64,000 nucleotides of DNA from UKL13-2 sp031414695 (GTDB lineage: Bacteria > Pseudomonadota > Gammaproteobacteria > Burkholderiales > Usitatibacteraceae): the NCBI GenBank assembly GCA_031414695.1, contig JANNWG010000062.1, forward strand, positions 70,099 to 134,098, given 5' to 3'. The stretch's first letter is position 1; every line of letters starts with the position of its first letter. Shown here one piece after another: positions 8,891 through 18,114 of the stretch. A program made the position numbers and the translations under genes. The notes below the pieces were generated by a model. It saw nothing but the letters and a program-made list of their open reading frames with translations. It did not search any database and was not told where the DNA came from.

Positions 8891-10189
8891 TTATTTCGCG
8901 GCGCGTTCAAGCACGGCCGCAAAAAAGCCATCGGTATTTTGCTCTTTTGGTGACAAGCGCAGGTAGTCGTCAGTCTGCTTAATCGCAATTTTGAGTCGCT
9001 TTAGCACTTGAGCAATTGGCACTAACGCGAAGTCAGGGTTTTTTGCTAGGAAGGCTTCAACGATTAACTCATTTTCTTCAGGTAATACGCTGCATGTGGC
9101 ATAGACCAAACGACCACCGGCGGCAACGAGTTTGGCTGAGGCGGCCAAAATAGATGCTTGCTTAACCGTTAGTTCAGCCAAGCCCTCTTCATTCTGACGA
9201 AATTTCAAATCAGGGTTGCGACGTAACGTGCCTAAGCCCGTACATGGCGCATCGACTAAGACGCGGTCAATCTTGCCGGCGAGGCGTTTGATCTTGGTAT
9301 CTTTTTCGCTCGCAATACGCTGTGGGGTGATATTTGATAAACCAGAACGCTTCAAACGCGGTGCGAGATTAGTTAAGCGCTTCTCTGAGACATCAAATGC
9401 ATAAACGCGCCCAGCAGAGGCCATTTGTGCGGCGATAAGTAAAGTCTTGCCACCTGCGCCTGCACAAAAATCAACCACCATCTCGCCACGCTTGGCTTCC
9501 ATGATGAGACCTAAAATCTGAGAGCCTTCGTCTTGGACTTCAATAAAGCCTTCGAGGAATGCGGGATGCTTGGCTAATGATGGTTTGTCTTCGAGCCTAA
9601 TGCCGAGTGGTGAATGCGGTGTGAGCGCAGCTTTAATGCCTTCTTGTTGCAATTGTTTGAGTACTGCATCGCGCTTGGCTTTGGTCGAATTGACACGTAG
9701 ATCAAGCGGCGCTGGACTCATCATTGTCTTGCCGAAGTCGATAATTTTGGCGTCCGTCATACCCGAGGCGCGTAAGCGCGCGATGACCCAATCGGGTAAT
9801 TCCGCTTCAATGCCAATGGATAAATTGTCGAGCTTTTTTGCCTTCAGTGCGGCTAACCAAGTCTCATCGCCACCACGTAATACCGTATGTAAATCACGCA
9901 CGCTAATGCCCATAAAGCGGGTGAGCGCGACTAGCGCCATGCGTCGTGGCGAGCCATCAGTAACGACATGCTCAATAAAACGGCGGTGGCGCAATACGGT
10001 GTAAACCGTTTCGGCAATAAAGCCGCGGTCACGCAACCCTAATTTTGGATGCTCTTTAAAGTACCGTTTCAGGCCGATATCCGCAGGCGAGGTCAACGGC
10101 AAAATAACAGTCAATGCATCAACGAGAGCGTGATACAAAGCAAGGGTAAGCGGCATGGGTATGAGTAGGCTGGACAAGGCGGCAATCAA
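8891..10189 (-). CDS. rsmB: 16S rRNA (cytosine-967-C5)-methyltransferase
   Basis: SAM-dependent RNA methyltransferase. An N-terminal NusB-like RNA-binding domain (about 12-150) is followed by a Rossmann methyltransferase domain with FCAGAGGKTLL near residue 240. The catalytic and helper cysteines are in DAPCTGLGTLRRNPD and YATCSV. The length of 432 is normal. An internal ATG at 10156 (MPLTLALYHALVDAL) fits homologues better than the first ATG, whose extra 11 residues are hydrophobic and unneeded. The family call is firm, the start is open. Confidence 0.92.
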   Translation of the reverse strand: MIAALSSLLIPMPLTLALYHALVDALTVILPLTSPADIGLKRYFKEHPKLGLRDRGFIAETVYTVLRHRRFIEHVVTDGSPRRMALVALTRFMGISVRDLHTVLRGGDETWLAALKAKKLDNLSIGIEAELPDWVIARLRASGMTDAKIIDFGKTMMSPAPLDLRVNSTKAKRDAVLKQLQQEGIKAALTPHSPLGIRLEDKPSLAKHPAFLEGFIEVQDEGSQILGLIMEAKRGEMVVDFCAGAGGKTLLIAAQMASAGRVYAFDVSEKRLTNLAPRLKRSGLSNITPQRIASEKDTKIKRLAGKIDRVLVDAPCTGLGTLRRNPDLKFRQNEEGLAELTVKQASILAASAKLVAAGGRLVYATCSVLPEENELIVEAFLAKNPDFALVPIAQVLKRLKIAIKQTDDYLRLSPKEQNTDGFFAAVLERAAK

Positions 10190-10405
10190 TGGCTAAGGGT
10201 TAGCGCGAGCGATATTGGAATTTTTTGCGCCCGGAACAACCGCACCACCGGACAACCAGTACATCTACACTTGTAAGAAGCAAAAAACGAGGGCACATTA
10301 TCGCAGAAACGGCGCCTGAAACCAAGTGAAAAATAGCATTTGTGCTCTTGGAATATGCTTTGAAAGGCGAACTTGACAGATAAGACTGCTATTTGTCGTT
10401 TTTTT

Positions 10406-11530
10406 CTAACGTTCGCCTGTTCCTGAGATGCCTATACGAGTAACTAACTGTTCTACGGGAAATTTGCCGAGATAGAGCTTAATTTTGACGGGCAAGTAGA
10501 AATATTGTGGTGCTAACCAGACCTCGTATGCGTCTTCAGGGTTGGCCGCGGCGGAGAGGAGTCGGATCGTTTCAATCTTGCCGATTCGTGTCTCAAGCGT
10601 CTCAACCCCCATTTTTTTAAATTGATAGCGATAGACTTTGCGTGCGTTGGTGACAAGCACATCTAAATTGTCGGCTGATTCAGCAATACGTGGCGCATCA
10701 AAAGCGAGTTGAAATAAAAAGCTTTGCATGTCCTGCATGTCACGATTTAGTGGCACGACGCGTGATTCACGTCGTCCTTTAAATTGCAGCGAATTGGTGG
10801 CGCGTTGAAACTCGGCTGTCTCAGTAACGCCTTCGCCGCGTCGAATGGAAAAAGTGGCAGGTCGCAATCCTTCATCGGTTATTTCACCGACGCTTTGCTG
10901 ATAAATTACGCCCGCAAAGGCGGAAACTAAAAAACCTGTTGCTTCAGTGCTGGATTCGATTTCATAACGCGTGCCTTTACGCGTCCACTTGAAATTTGCC
11001 ACGCCATCGGTAATAGCGGAGGTTAATTTATATTCAATCGAAATACGTTCGGCAAAGGCCGGGGCGCTACGTTTGGTAGCGACGCTGGCGGCCACTTTTT
11101 CGACAACATCATCAGCGGCAATGACAACCGGGGCAGTTGTTGCTGCTAGCGGCGCTGCTGGCTCGCTCGTTTCAGAAGCGGCAATAACATTAGGCGCTGT
11201 AACTAGTAGTTCTTGGACAACATCAGTTGGTGCGACCGCAATTACATTTTCGGGCGCGGTGAAATTAGCCTCCGATTTTTTAGCGAGTGGTGCTGGATTT
11301 GCGCGCGGTTTGGCGGTTGCTACACGATTAGGTGCAACCACATTAGCGGCTGTTGGCGTTGACATTGCTGGCGTTAGCTGAGCGTCGTAGCGCACGACTT
11401 CTGCCTTGTTCGTCGGATTAAAATCAATCGCCCAATATGGGGAAGCGACATAAATGGCCGCATGGATGCATAGCGAAATCACGAGCGCTATCATCACATG
11501 GCGTGATTGATTGTGAATAGTTGTGCTCAT
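10406..11530 (-). CDS. DUF3108 protein with N-terminal membrane anchor
   Basis: Protein of 374 residues with one hydrophobic segment near the N-terminus (about 13-33, MIALVISLCIHAAIYVAS). An Ala/Pro/Val-rich linker runs to about residue 160, then a C-terminal beta-rich domain of the DUF3108 type. The layout suggests an inner-membrane anchor that presents the folded domain in the periplasm. The next gene encodes a second, shorter DUF3108 protein and follows by 83... bases on the same strand is not the case: it lies just upstream, with a gap of about 30 bases to this start region. The biochemical role is unknown. Confidence 0.8.
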   Translation of the reverse strand: MSTTIHNQSRHVMIALVISLCIHAAIYVASPYWAIDFNPTNKAEVVRYDAQLTPAMSTPTAANVVAPNRVATAKPRANPAPLAKKSEANFTAPENVIAVAPTDVVQELLVTAPNVIAASETSEPAAPLAATTAPVVIAADDVVEKVAASVATKRSAPAFAERISIEYKLTSAITDGVANFKWTRKGTRYEIESSTEATGFLVSAFAGVIYQQSVGEITDEGLRPATFSIRRGEGVTETAEFQRATNSLQFKGRRESRVVPLNRDMQDMQSFLFQLAFDAPRIAESADNLDVLVTNARKVYRYQFKKMGVETLETRIGKIETIRLLSAAANPEDAYEVWLAPQYFYLPVKIKLYLGKFPVEQLVTRIGISGTGER

Positions 11531-11560
11531 ACAAGCCGAAGCAATAGTTGCCCAAGTCGG

Positions 11561-12322
11561 CTAGCTACCCACCACCACCAAATCAACAAGCGACTGTTCA
11601 AGTTTGTTGCCCTTATTGTCTTCAAAAATAATCTTAACAGGTAGAAAGTTTTTTGACTTAGCTAACCAAATTTCCGCTTTTGATTCGCCCGCCATGACTT
11701 CACGCGCATATTGAATCGTTTCAAATTCGCCTGCGCGCGTGGTGAGTAGTGGCTCACCTTGTTTCAAATACAAGTAAAGCTCGGCTTCTTTGCCCAACGA
11801 CATTTTGATTGGAATAACGTTGGCCGTTGGTGTTGAAAGCATAAATTGATACATCGCGGTGAGTCGATCGTGCGTACCACTTGTCAATTCAAACGATTCT
11901 GTTTCGGCTTCGCCGTCTTGCTGAAACTCACGCACGATGGCTTTATTCGCCCAATCAAATCGCGAGACGAAATTACGTTTAGTTTCTTTTTTACGTGCGC
12001 TCGAAAATACAGTCGGCACTAAACCATCTTTGCCGATGCGGCCTTCTGAAGACACGATTAGTTCATCTTTAGTGATGAGTGCGGCGATGCCTTCGGTGCG
12101 CGTAGTGGAGGTAATTTTGTAGCGGTTCGCGCCGATGCGCGTGAATTTTTCTTCCACATTGCCAATGAGTAAACCGTTACGTAAGACTTTGTAAGTCGCA
12201 CTCACGCTCTGCGGAAATGTCGGCGTTCCTTCCGCTGCCAACGCAAATGTGGCAACGTTAACGAGGCACAAACATAAAATAATGCGGCTAAACGTATGCA
12301 TTCGAGCAACACTCCAAATCAA
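11561..12322 (-). CDS. Secreted DUF3108 protein
   Basis: Protein of 253 residues with a signal peptide (about 1-30, ending TFALAAEG) and a single DUF3108 domain over most of the remainder. Similar stretches appear in both this protein and its 374-residue neighbour (for example YRYQF/TRIGANRYKI and the terminal AEIWLA...PVKI against YEVWLAPQYFYLPVKI), which points to an old duplication. The tandem arrangement next to purN-purM is typical of betaproteobacteria. The function is unknown; the beta-rich fold and secretion suggest an envelope role. Confidence 0.82.
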   Translation of the reverse strand: MIWSVARMHTFSRIILCLCLVNVATFALAAEGTPTFPQSVSATYKVLRNGLLIGNVEEKFTRIGANRYKITSTTRTEGIAALITKDELIVSSEGRIGKDGLVPTVFSSARKKETKRNFVSRFDWANKAIVREFQQDGEAETESFELTSGTHDRLTAMYQFMLSTPTANVIPIKMSLGKEAELYLYLKQGEPLLTTRAGEFETIQYAREVMAGESKAEIWLAKSKNFLPVKIIFEDNKGNKLEQSLVDLVVVGS

Positions 12323-12362
12323 CGGGACACCTGCACGAAAAGTCGTGCCCCCGTTTAACGTA

Positions 12363-12938
12363 TTACCCGCCTATTTCGGTGACAGGTCCTTCAATCAGGG
12401 CGCGAATCACCGCAGGGTAGAGACGGTGCTCCTCAATCAGCACACGTTCGGCCAAGCTGGCTTCCGTATCGTTCGCCAAAACAGGCACGCTTACTTGCGC
12501 CAAGATTGGCCCGCAATCGAGCGCTGGCGTAACAATATGCACTGTCGCGCCATGCAGCTTCACGCCCGCCGCCAATGCTTCGCGATGGGTATGCAGGCCA
12601 GGAAAAGCGGGTAATAACGATGGGTGAATATTGATAATGCGATTCGGGTAACAGGCAATAAAATCAGCCCCTAAAACGCGCATAAATCCGGCCAGAATAA
12701 TGTAATCAGGTGCGTGTTGATCAATCGTTTGGGCGAGTGCTTGATCAAATTCATCGCGCGTGGCGAATGATTTATGGTCAACAACATGCGTGGCGATGCC
12801 ATGGTAGTTGGCGAATTGCAATCCCTTGGCGTCGCTTTTATTGCTAATCACGGCGCGAATTTCAACAGGCAAATTTGCCTTGATGATGGACTCCATATTG
12901 GAGCCGCGACCGGAGATTAAGATGACAATTGATTTCAT
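12363..12938 (-). CDS. purN: Phosphoribosylglycinamide formyltransferase
   Basis: Transfers a formyl group from 10-formyl-tetrahydrofolate to GAR in purine synthesis. The 191 residues match the usual length. Landmarks are ISGRGSNMESI at residues 7-17, the catalytic Asn-Ile-His in IINIHPSLLPAFPG near residue 105, and the catalytic Asp in DCGPILAQ near residue 142. It lies downstream of purM on the same strand, separated by one copy of the intergenic palindrome. Confidence 0.96.
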   Translation of the reverse strand: MKSIVILISGRGSNMESIIKANLPVEIRAVISNKSDAKGLQFANYHGIATHVVDHKSFATRDEFDQALAQTIDQHAPDYIILAGFMRVLGADFIACYPNRIINIHPSLLPAFPGLHTHREALAAGVKLHGATVHIVTPALDCGPILAQVSVPVLANDTEASLAERVLIEEHRLYPAVIRALIEGPVTEIGG

Positions 12939-12953
12939 TGCTGATGATTATTT

Positions 12954-13033
12954 TTGATAAACACTAGTAATGGCGGGTGTTTTCAACAATAAATGCCTGA
13001 AAATAGCCGCCAATAAACGAGTTTGAATAAAAA
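12954..13033. repeat. Intergenic imperfect palindrome (family member c)
   Basis: AGTAATGGCGGGTGTTTT pairs with AAAATAGCCGCCAATAAACG around AATAAATGCCTG. It sits between the purM stop and the purN start on the same strand, so it would be within a purM-purN transcript. Confidence 0.65.
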
Positions 13034-14074
13034 TTAAAGCACAATTGTTTGTGCTTCAGTGTCAGTGCGTTCGCGTATTTCGCCTATTGTAAATACTGTT
13101 TCACCTGCTGCGACTAAGTGCGCGATGGCGCTTTCAGCGTCACTTTTTGCCACCACTACGACCATGCCGATGCCACAATTAAATGTGCGCGCCATTTCAG
13201 CCGCGTCAACTTTGCCATGCTCTTGAAGCCACGCGAAAATCGGTGGGGCAACCCATGAAGTACGTTCGATGACGGCGGTAACATTTTTTGGCAGCACGCG
13301 TGGAATGTTTTCCGTTAAGCCGCCACCCGTAATATGCGCCATGCCTTTGACTACACCCGTTTTGATGAGTGATAGCAGAGGCTTTACATAGATGCGCGTA
13401 GGTGCGAGCAGGTCGAGAGCCAATTGTTTATTGTTGTCCGCATGCAAATCCGCGCCGCTACGTGCGATGATTTTACGAATCAGCGAAAAGCCATTTGAGT
13501 GTGCGCCGGATGATTGCAAGCCAAGCACGACATCGCCGGCAGCAATTGTTTTGCCGGTGATGATGGCGTCTTTTTCGACCAAGCCAACGGCAAATCCTGC
13601 AAGGTCGTATTCGCCTTCGGGATACATCGAAGGCATTTCAGCGGTCTCGCCACCGATGAGTGCGCAACCCGAAAGCTCGCACCCAAACGCAATGCCTTTG
13701 ACGACATCCGTTGCCACCGCCACGTCAAGCTTGCCGCACGCAAAATAATCCAGAAAAAATATCGGCTCTGCACCCTGCACTAAGATGTCATTCACACTCA
13801 TGGCGACTAAATCTTGGCCGACGGTGTCATGCTTATTTAATTCAAAGGCTAATTTTAATTTGGTGCCGACACCGTCTGTACCCGCCACCATTACTGGATT
13901 TTTATAGTTTTTTGAAACTTCCACTAACGCGCCAAAACCGCCAATACCACCCAATACTTCTGGTCGCATGGTGCGCTTGGCGAATGGCTTGATGTTTTCA
14001 ACTAGCGCGTCGCCGGCGTCAATATCGACACCCGCGTCTTTGTAAGTCAGTGGTGCAAGAGATTGTGTGGTCAT
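13034..14074 (-). CDS. purM: Phosphoribosylformylglycinamidine cyclo-ligase (AIR synthetase)
   Basis: ATP-dependent ring closure of FGAM to AIR in purine synthesis. The 346 residues match the family. Landmarks are YKDAGVDIDAGDALV at the N-terminus, GTDGVGTKLKLA near residue 65, the glycine-rich HITGGGLTENIPRVLP near residue 247 and FNCGIGMV near residue 298. It forms a likely unit with purN, although a repeat lies in the 95-base gap. The adjacent permease gene diverges from it. Confidence 0.97.
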   Translation of the reverse strand: MTTQSLAPLTYKDAGVDIDAGDALVENIKPFAKRTMRPEVLGGIGGFGALVEVSKNYKNPVMVAGTDGVGTKLKLAFELNKHDTVGQDLVAMSVNDILVQGAEPIFFLDYFACGKLDVAVATDVVKGIAFGCELSGCALIGGETAEMPSMYPEGEYDLAGFAVGLVEKDAIITGKTIAAGDVVLGLQSSGAHSNGFSLIRKIIARSGADLHADNNKQLALDLLAPTRIYVKPLLSLIKTGVVKGMAHITGGGLTENIPRVLPKNVTAVIERTSWVAPPIFAWLQEHGKVDAAEMARTFNCGIGMVVVVAKSDAESAIAHLVAAGETVFTIGEIRERTDTEAQTIVL

Positions 14075-14121
14075 AGAGTCGAGTGAAATGAAACAGCAAA
14101 TGCGCGCTGATTTCAGTTAGG

Positions 14122-15285
14122 ATGCGGATTCAAGAGACCAACATTTTACCGGATATGAACCCAAGACGAACTCAGTCCTCAACACCAAATTTCTTAACCA
14201 AGCTTCGCGCCAAAACCGCGCCGCGTTTACCGCGCTGGCTGGATTGGCATATGGCGTCCATTTCATTTGCGCTGGTGATATTTGGATTGCTGCTGTGGCT
14301 GCTGTCACCCATCTTAGCGCCGTTTTTGGCCGCAGCTATTTTGGCCTATATTTTTGACCCATTGGTTGATAAATGCGAGGCGCGCGGGCTGTCGCGAACA
14401 ATGGGTACGGTGATGGCGGTCTTGGTATTGTTGATTGCAGTGGTGTTACTAGTGGTGATTATCTTGCCGCTTTTTTACAAAGAAATATCGCAGTTAACGC
14501 AAATGATTCCAAATTTTGTCGAGCATCTTAAAACGACTGTGGTGCCTTGGGTAACTGCTAAAACAGGCGTGGAAATCAATCTTGACCCAACCTCGTTTCG
14601 GCAATTTATGCAGGAAAACATTGGTGATGCAGGCGGTATCGCCAAACGAGTATTTGCTACCGTGGGAACCGGCGGTTTGGCGGTAGTGGCGGTGCTGGTG
14701 AATTTAGCGCTCATTCCGATTGTGTTGTTTTACGTGCTGCGCGATTGGGATATTTTGGTCGCGCAAGTAGATGCGATGATTCCACGCCGCTTTCACAGCA
14801 CCGTGACAGGCATTACGCGCGAAATTGACGCCGTGCTCTCCGAATTTTTGCGCGGGCAAATCACGGTAATGATGCTAATGGCCGTGTTTTACGTGATTGG
14901 GCTTTGGGCGGTCGGACTTAATTTTGCATTACCCGTTGGGCTGATCACAGGCTTACTCGTGTTTGTACCGTATTTAGGTGTGGGCCTTGGCATGTTGTTA
15001 GGCACGGTAGCAGCCGTGTTGCAGTTTGATTCCATCACCGGTGTGGCGCTTGTCTGGGCGGTGTTTGCAGTGGGTCAGGTCGTCGAGAGTATTTTTATCA
15101 CGCCAAAATTTGTTGGTGAGCGTATTGGCCTACACCCGGTTGCCGTTATTTTTGCATTGTTGGCTTTTGGGCAGCTCTTCGGCTTTTTTGGCGTGCTGTT
15201 AGCACTGCCTGCGAGTGCCGCCATATTGGTCGGCTTACGGCATTTGCAGGCGAATTATCAATCGAGCAATGTGTATAAGAAGTAA
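14122..15285 (+). CDS. AI-2E family (PerM-type) transporter
   Basis: Inner-membrane protein of 387 residues with about seven or eight hydrophobic helices: a pair near residues 45-85, one at about 90-115, and a cluster from about 190 to 375. The intervening periplasmic or helical stretch (about 120-190) and the PxxLGxGxG-like segment VPYLGVGLGMLLGTVAAVL fit the AI-2 exporter/PerM family. Divergence from purM (purM-perM) is a conserved betaproteobacterial arrangement. Substrate is unknown. An internal ATG at 14155 (MNPRRTQ) is an alternative start. Confidence 0.85.
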   Translation: MRIQETNILPDMNPRRTQSSTPNFLTKLRAKTAPRLPRWLDWHMASISFALVIFGLLLWLLSPILAPFLAAAILAYIFDPLVDKCEARGLSRTMGTVMAVLVLLIAVVLLVVIILPLFYKEISQLTQMIPNFVEHLKTTVVPWVTAKTGVEINLDPTSFRQFMQENIGDAGGIAKRVFATVGTGGLAVVAVLVNLALIPIVLFYVLRDWDILVAQVDAMIPRRFHSTVTGITREIDAVLSEFLRGQITVMMLMAVFYVIGLWAVGLNFALPVGLITGLLVFVPYLGVGLGMLLGTVAAVLQFDSITGVALVWAVFAVGQVVESIFITPKFVGERIGLHPVAVIFALLAFGQLFGFFGVLLALPASAAILVGLRHLQANYQSSNVYKK

Positions 15286-15289
15286 AACA

Positions 15290-15350
15290 TCCCTATTGAC
15301 GGGTATTTTCAGGCTATTTGTTCTTAAAAAGCCCGCCCATATTGATGTTT
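15290..15350. repeat. Intergenic imperfect palindrome (family member d)
   Basis: CCTATTGACGGGTATTTTCA pairs with AAAAAGCCCGCCCATATTGA. It is directly downstream of the permease stop, a position suited to ending its transcript. Confidence 0.5.
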
Positions 15351-15687
15351 GTATTTTTATAGAATCTATTCTTTTCACGCTTAATACCAACAGCTCTATT
15401 CATTCTAGGATTGATTCTAGGCAGATTTTTTTCACGCACCCTCACCGCACTCAAGTTAGATAGTAATCCGTTCAATTGGCATAACTAAGATATCGTGTGC
15501 GCGTTAGTCACTTAGGGCAACCTTTTGCACGGTAGTTTGCTGCTGGGGGATTTCGCATTTGCTCGATTTTTATCAGCGCGGCAATAAGACGCATGCAGTT
15601 GAAGTGAGTGATTACGCGTGGCGGGACGTGTGATGGCTGGGGCTGCCGCATCTGCGAGATTGGGATGATTGGCTGGCAGGGTTTATG
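15351..15687. other. Gene-free interval with a possible degraded coding remnant
   Basis: No intact gene is visible between the permease and feoB. On the plus strand from about 15537 to 15700 one frame stays protein-like (…LLDFYQRGNKTHAVEV, then DYAWRDV) up to a TGA, and continues in frame as HLRDWDDWLAGFMLLTE. This resembles the end of a decayed gene, but I cannot name the family. Confidence 0.3.
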
Positions 15688-17589
15688 TTACTGACTGAAG
15701 TATATTGCGACTCTGTAAGTCACAAACGACGCCAGATAGGCGAGCGCAAATAAATAACCCGCCATCAAGAGTGGCATTTTCCAGCCGCCTGTTTCGCGTT
15801 TCACAGTTGCAAGGGTAGATAAACATTGCGGCGCGAATACAAACCACGCTAACAACGACAAAGCCGTCGCCAAAGACCATTGGTTTGCAATTAGCGGTGA
15901 TAATGCTGCCGCAGTATCGCTACCTGCGGCGGATAACGCATACACAGTGCCAAGTGATGCGACAGCGACCTCACGTGCGGCCATGCCGGGAACCAATGCA
16001 ATGCAAATTTGCCAATTAAAGCCAATGGGCGCAAATATCACAGCGAGTACACGACCTATTGTGCCTGCGAGGCTATATTCAATAGCCGCACCTGTTGCAC
16101 CATCGGGCGGGCCTGGCACGCTGGCTAAAAACCAAAGCAGTATCGTCAGCAATAAAATAATGCCCCCAACGCGCTTGATAAATATCAGCGCACGTTGCCA
16201 CAAACCGATGGCGATACCACGCACTGTCGGCCAATGATAATTAGGTAGCTCCATCATCAGCGGACGCGGCAATCGCCCACTGCGGGTGAATGTCTTTAAG
16301 CACCACGCAACGGCCATCGCACCAAAAATGCCTGCAAGGTAGAGCGTGAATAACACTAGACCTTGAAATGAAAAAATCCCTGCCACTTCGCGCTCTGCAA
16401 TAAATGCGCCGATGAGTAGTGCATAAACGGGCAAACGTGCTGAGCACGTCATCAGCGGGGCAATCATGATGGTGACAATGCGATCACGCGGATTCGCAAT
16501 AGTGCGCGCCGCCATGATGCCGGGTATTGCACATGCAAAGCTTGAAAGCAGTGGGATGAAAGAGCGCCCAGATAACCCCACGCTTCCCATCAGGCGATCA
16601 AGCAAAAATGCTGCGCGTGGTAAGTAACCTGACTCCTCTAGTACCAAAATAAAAAAAAATAAAATCAAAATTTGCGGTAAAAAAACGATGACGCCACCCA
16701 GTCCGGCCACAATGCCATCCACAATCAAGCTGCGTACCCAATGGTCTGCCATGTTGTTTGTGACCACTTCTGCGAGCCAGCCAGTCGCAAATTTAATGGC
16801 CTCCATAGGCACTGCAGCCCAGCTAAATACGGCCTGAAACATTAAAAACAGAATTGCCAATAAGAGCATGCTGCCCCATAAAGGATGCAGTACCACGCGA
16901 TCAATTTGGTCAGATGTTGTGTGCGGCACTAGTTTGTCTAGCCCGAGCTGATGCAATATCAATTGAATCGTCTGATGATCCCCTGCGGTATTGACTGACG
17001 TATTAGGCGGCGAATTTGCGGGTGTCACATTGCCGGTTGCGCTATCAAAGGTCTGTGCATTGATGAACGTTCGTAATGCGGCCTCACCATCCGCCTTGAC
17101 ACCAATGGTCGTAACGACTGGCACTGCTAATGCTTGCGAAAGTGCATTTACATCAACATGGATGCCACGGCTTTCAGCCACATCGGTCATGTTGAGTGCC
17201 ACCACGCAAGGGATGCCAAGACGCTTAACCGCCAGTACCAGCCTGAGTGTTCGCCGCAGATTAGTCGCATCGACGACAACGACGACTAAGTCGGGTTGAC
17301 GCTCGCCGAGGGCGCGTCCATATAAAACATCGGTGGTCACTTTTTCATCGGGTGAACGTGGATTTAAGCTGTAAGCGCCAGGCAAATCCAGCACGCGTAT
17401 GGCGCGTGCTGCCGGTACGCTAGCTGTGAGTAAGCCCTCCTTACGCTCCACTGTCACGCCTGCATAGTTGGCAACTTTTTGGCTGCTTCCGGTGAGCAAA
17501 TTAAATAGCGCGGACTTGCCGCAGTTCGGGTTGCCGACAAGCGCAATCAATGTGCCTTGCGGATGAAAGTGAATGACGCTTTTTTTCAT
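15688..17589 (-). CDS. feoB: Ferrous iron transporter FeoB
   Basis: Fe2+ uptake permease of the inner membrane with an N-terminal GTPase domain. The G1 loop GNPNCGKSALFN, the G3 motif LDLPGAYSL and the G4 motif ALNMTD are all visible within the first 130 residues. About eight or more membrane segments follow from residue 235, including the Gate motif region ACAIPGIMAAR near residue 355. The length of 633 is shorter than the enterobacterial form (773) but normal for many species. It starts within four bases of the feoA stop, so they form an operon. Confidence 0.96.
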   Translation of the reverse strand: MKKSVIHFHPQGTLIALVGNPNCGKSALFNLLTGSSQKVANYAGVTVERKEGLLTASVPAARAIRVLDLPGAYSLNPRSPDEKVTTDVLYGRALGERQPDLVVVVVDATNLRRTLRLVLAVKRLGIPCVVALNMTDVAESRGIHVDVNALSQALAVPVVTTIGVKADGEAALRTFINAQTFDSATGNVTPANSPPNTSVNTAGDHQTIQLILHQLGLDKLVPHTTSDQIDRVVLHPLWGSMLLLAILFLMFQAVFSWAAVPMEAIKFATGWLAEVVTNNMADHWVRSLIVDGIVAGLGGVIVFLPQILILFFFILVLEESGYLPRAAFLLDRLMGSVGLSGRSFIPLLSSFACAIPGIMAARTIANPRDRIVTIMIAPLMTCSARLPVYALLIGAFIAEREVAGIFSFQGLVLFTLYLAGIFGAMAVAWCLKTFTRSGRLPRPLMMELPNYHWPTVRGIAIGLWQRALIFIKRVGGIILLLTILLWFLASVPGPPDGATGAAIEYSLAGTIGRVLAVIFAPIGFNWQICIALVPGMAAREVAVASLGTVYALSAAGSDTAAALSPLIANQWSLATALSLLAWFVFAPQCLSTLATVKRETGGWKMPLLMAGYLFALAYLASFVTYRVAIYFSQ

Positions 17590-17855
17590 GCTTGATGGAT
17601 GATTGGTGTCACCGTAATACAGCGCGCTTCAGCTAAGCGAATCGCGAAGCTTGACACTCCAATCTTTACAACTAGCGGGTCACCACCAAACATTCCCACT
17701 GCGCTTACAGCTACCTGCTCGCCAGGTAGAAAGCCAATTTCCTGTAAAAGGCTGGTCCATTCTGGTGATGATGGTGGTGCGATGACCTCCACTACACGAT
17801 GCAATGTATTCAGCGTCACCTCGCTGAGCAGGCGTGTTTTCACATTATTTTCCAT
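17586..17855 (-). CDS. feoA: FeoA, ferrous iron transport accessory protein
   Basis: SH3-like cytosolic partner of FeoB. I place the start at 17855 (MENNVKTRLLSEV, 89 residues). The longer reading from 17885 would encode ten extra residues inside a perfect inverted repeat, which is better read as a regulatory site. The core LLQEIGFLPGEQVAVSAVGMFGGDPLVVKIGVSSFAIRLAEA is typical of FeoA. The stop overlaps the start of feoB by four bases, so the two are translationally coupled. Confidence 0.9.
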   Translation of the reverse strand: MENNVKTRLLSEVTLNTLHRVVEVIAPPSSPEWTSLLQEIGFLPGEQVAVSAVGMFGGDPLVVKIGVSSFAIRLAEARCITVTPIIHQA

Positions 17856-17898
17856 CGCCGTATTGTAAATGAGTTTGGTTCTCATTTACAATACGGCG
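17856..17898. promoter_or_regulatory. Perfect 18-bp inverted repeat at the feoA start, candidate Fur site
   Basis: CGCCGTATTGTAAATGAG (17856-17873) is exactly complementary to 17881-17898 around a 7-base loop. Its centre, AAATGAG-N7-CTCATTT, has the symmetry and base content of a Fur box. It directly abuts the feoA ATG, so binding or RNA folding here would block expression. Confidence 0.6.
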
Positions 17899-17939
17899 CA
17901 ACGACATTGTTCACAATCCACTACAGTGAAAAGTAAAAG

Positions 17940-18006
17940 TCTAATAAATACGGTATATCTGGGTCATATATGCTTCAAATAAGCCGCCAATAAACGACTT
18001 TAATAT
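17940..18006. repeat. Intergenic imperfect palindrome (family member e)
   Basis: The right arm TTCAAATAAGCCGCCAATAAACGACTTTAAT is the repeat consensus; split here as AAGCCGCCAATAAACGAC. The left arm (AGTCTAATAAATACGG) has decayed. It lies between divergent feoA and the TonB receptor. Confidence 0.5.
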
Positions 18007-18114
18007 TGTGTCACTGCAGTTATTACACCTCTAAATCCACTACATAACCACCGCGCAAGCCAAGTATCATGACTCAATCAGCCAGCGTATCGAAAACCAC
18101 ACCAACTCGATACC

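Noticed and set aside
17856..17885. Ten-residue N-terminal extension of FeoA
   Set aside because: It is encoded entirely by one arm of the inverted repeat; the ATG at 17855 gives the normal family N-terminus.
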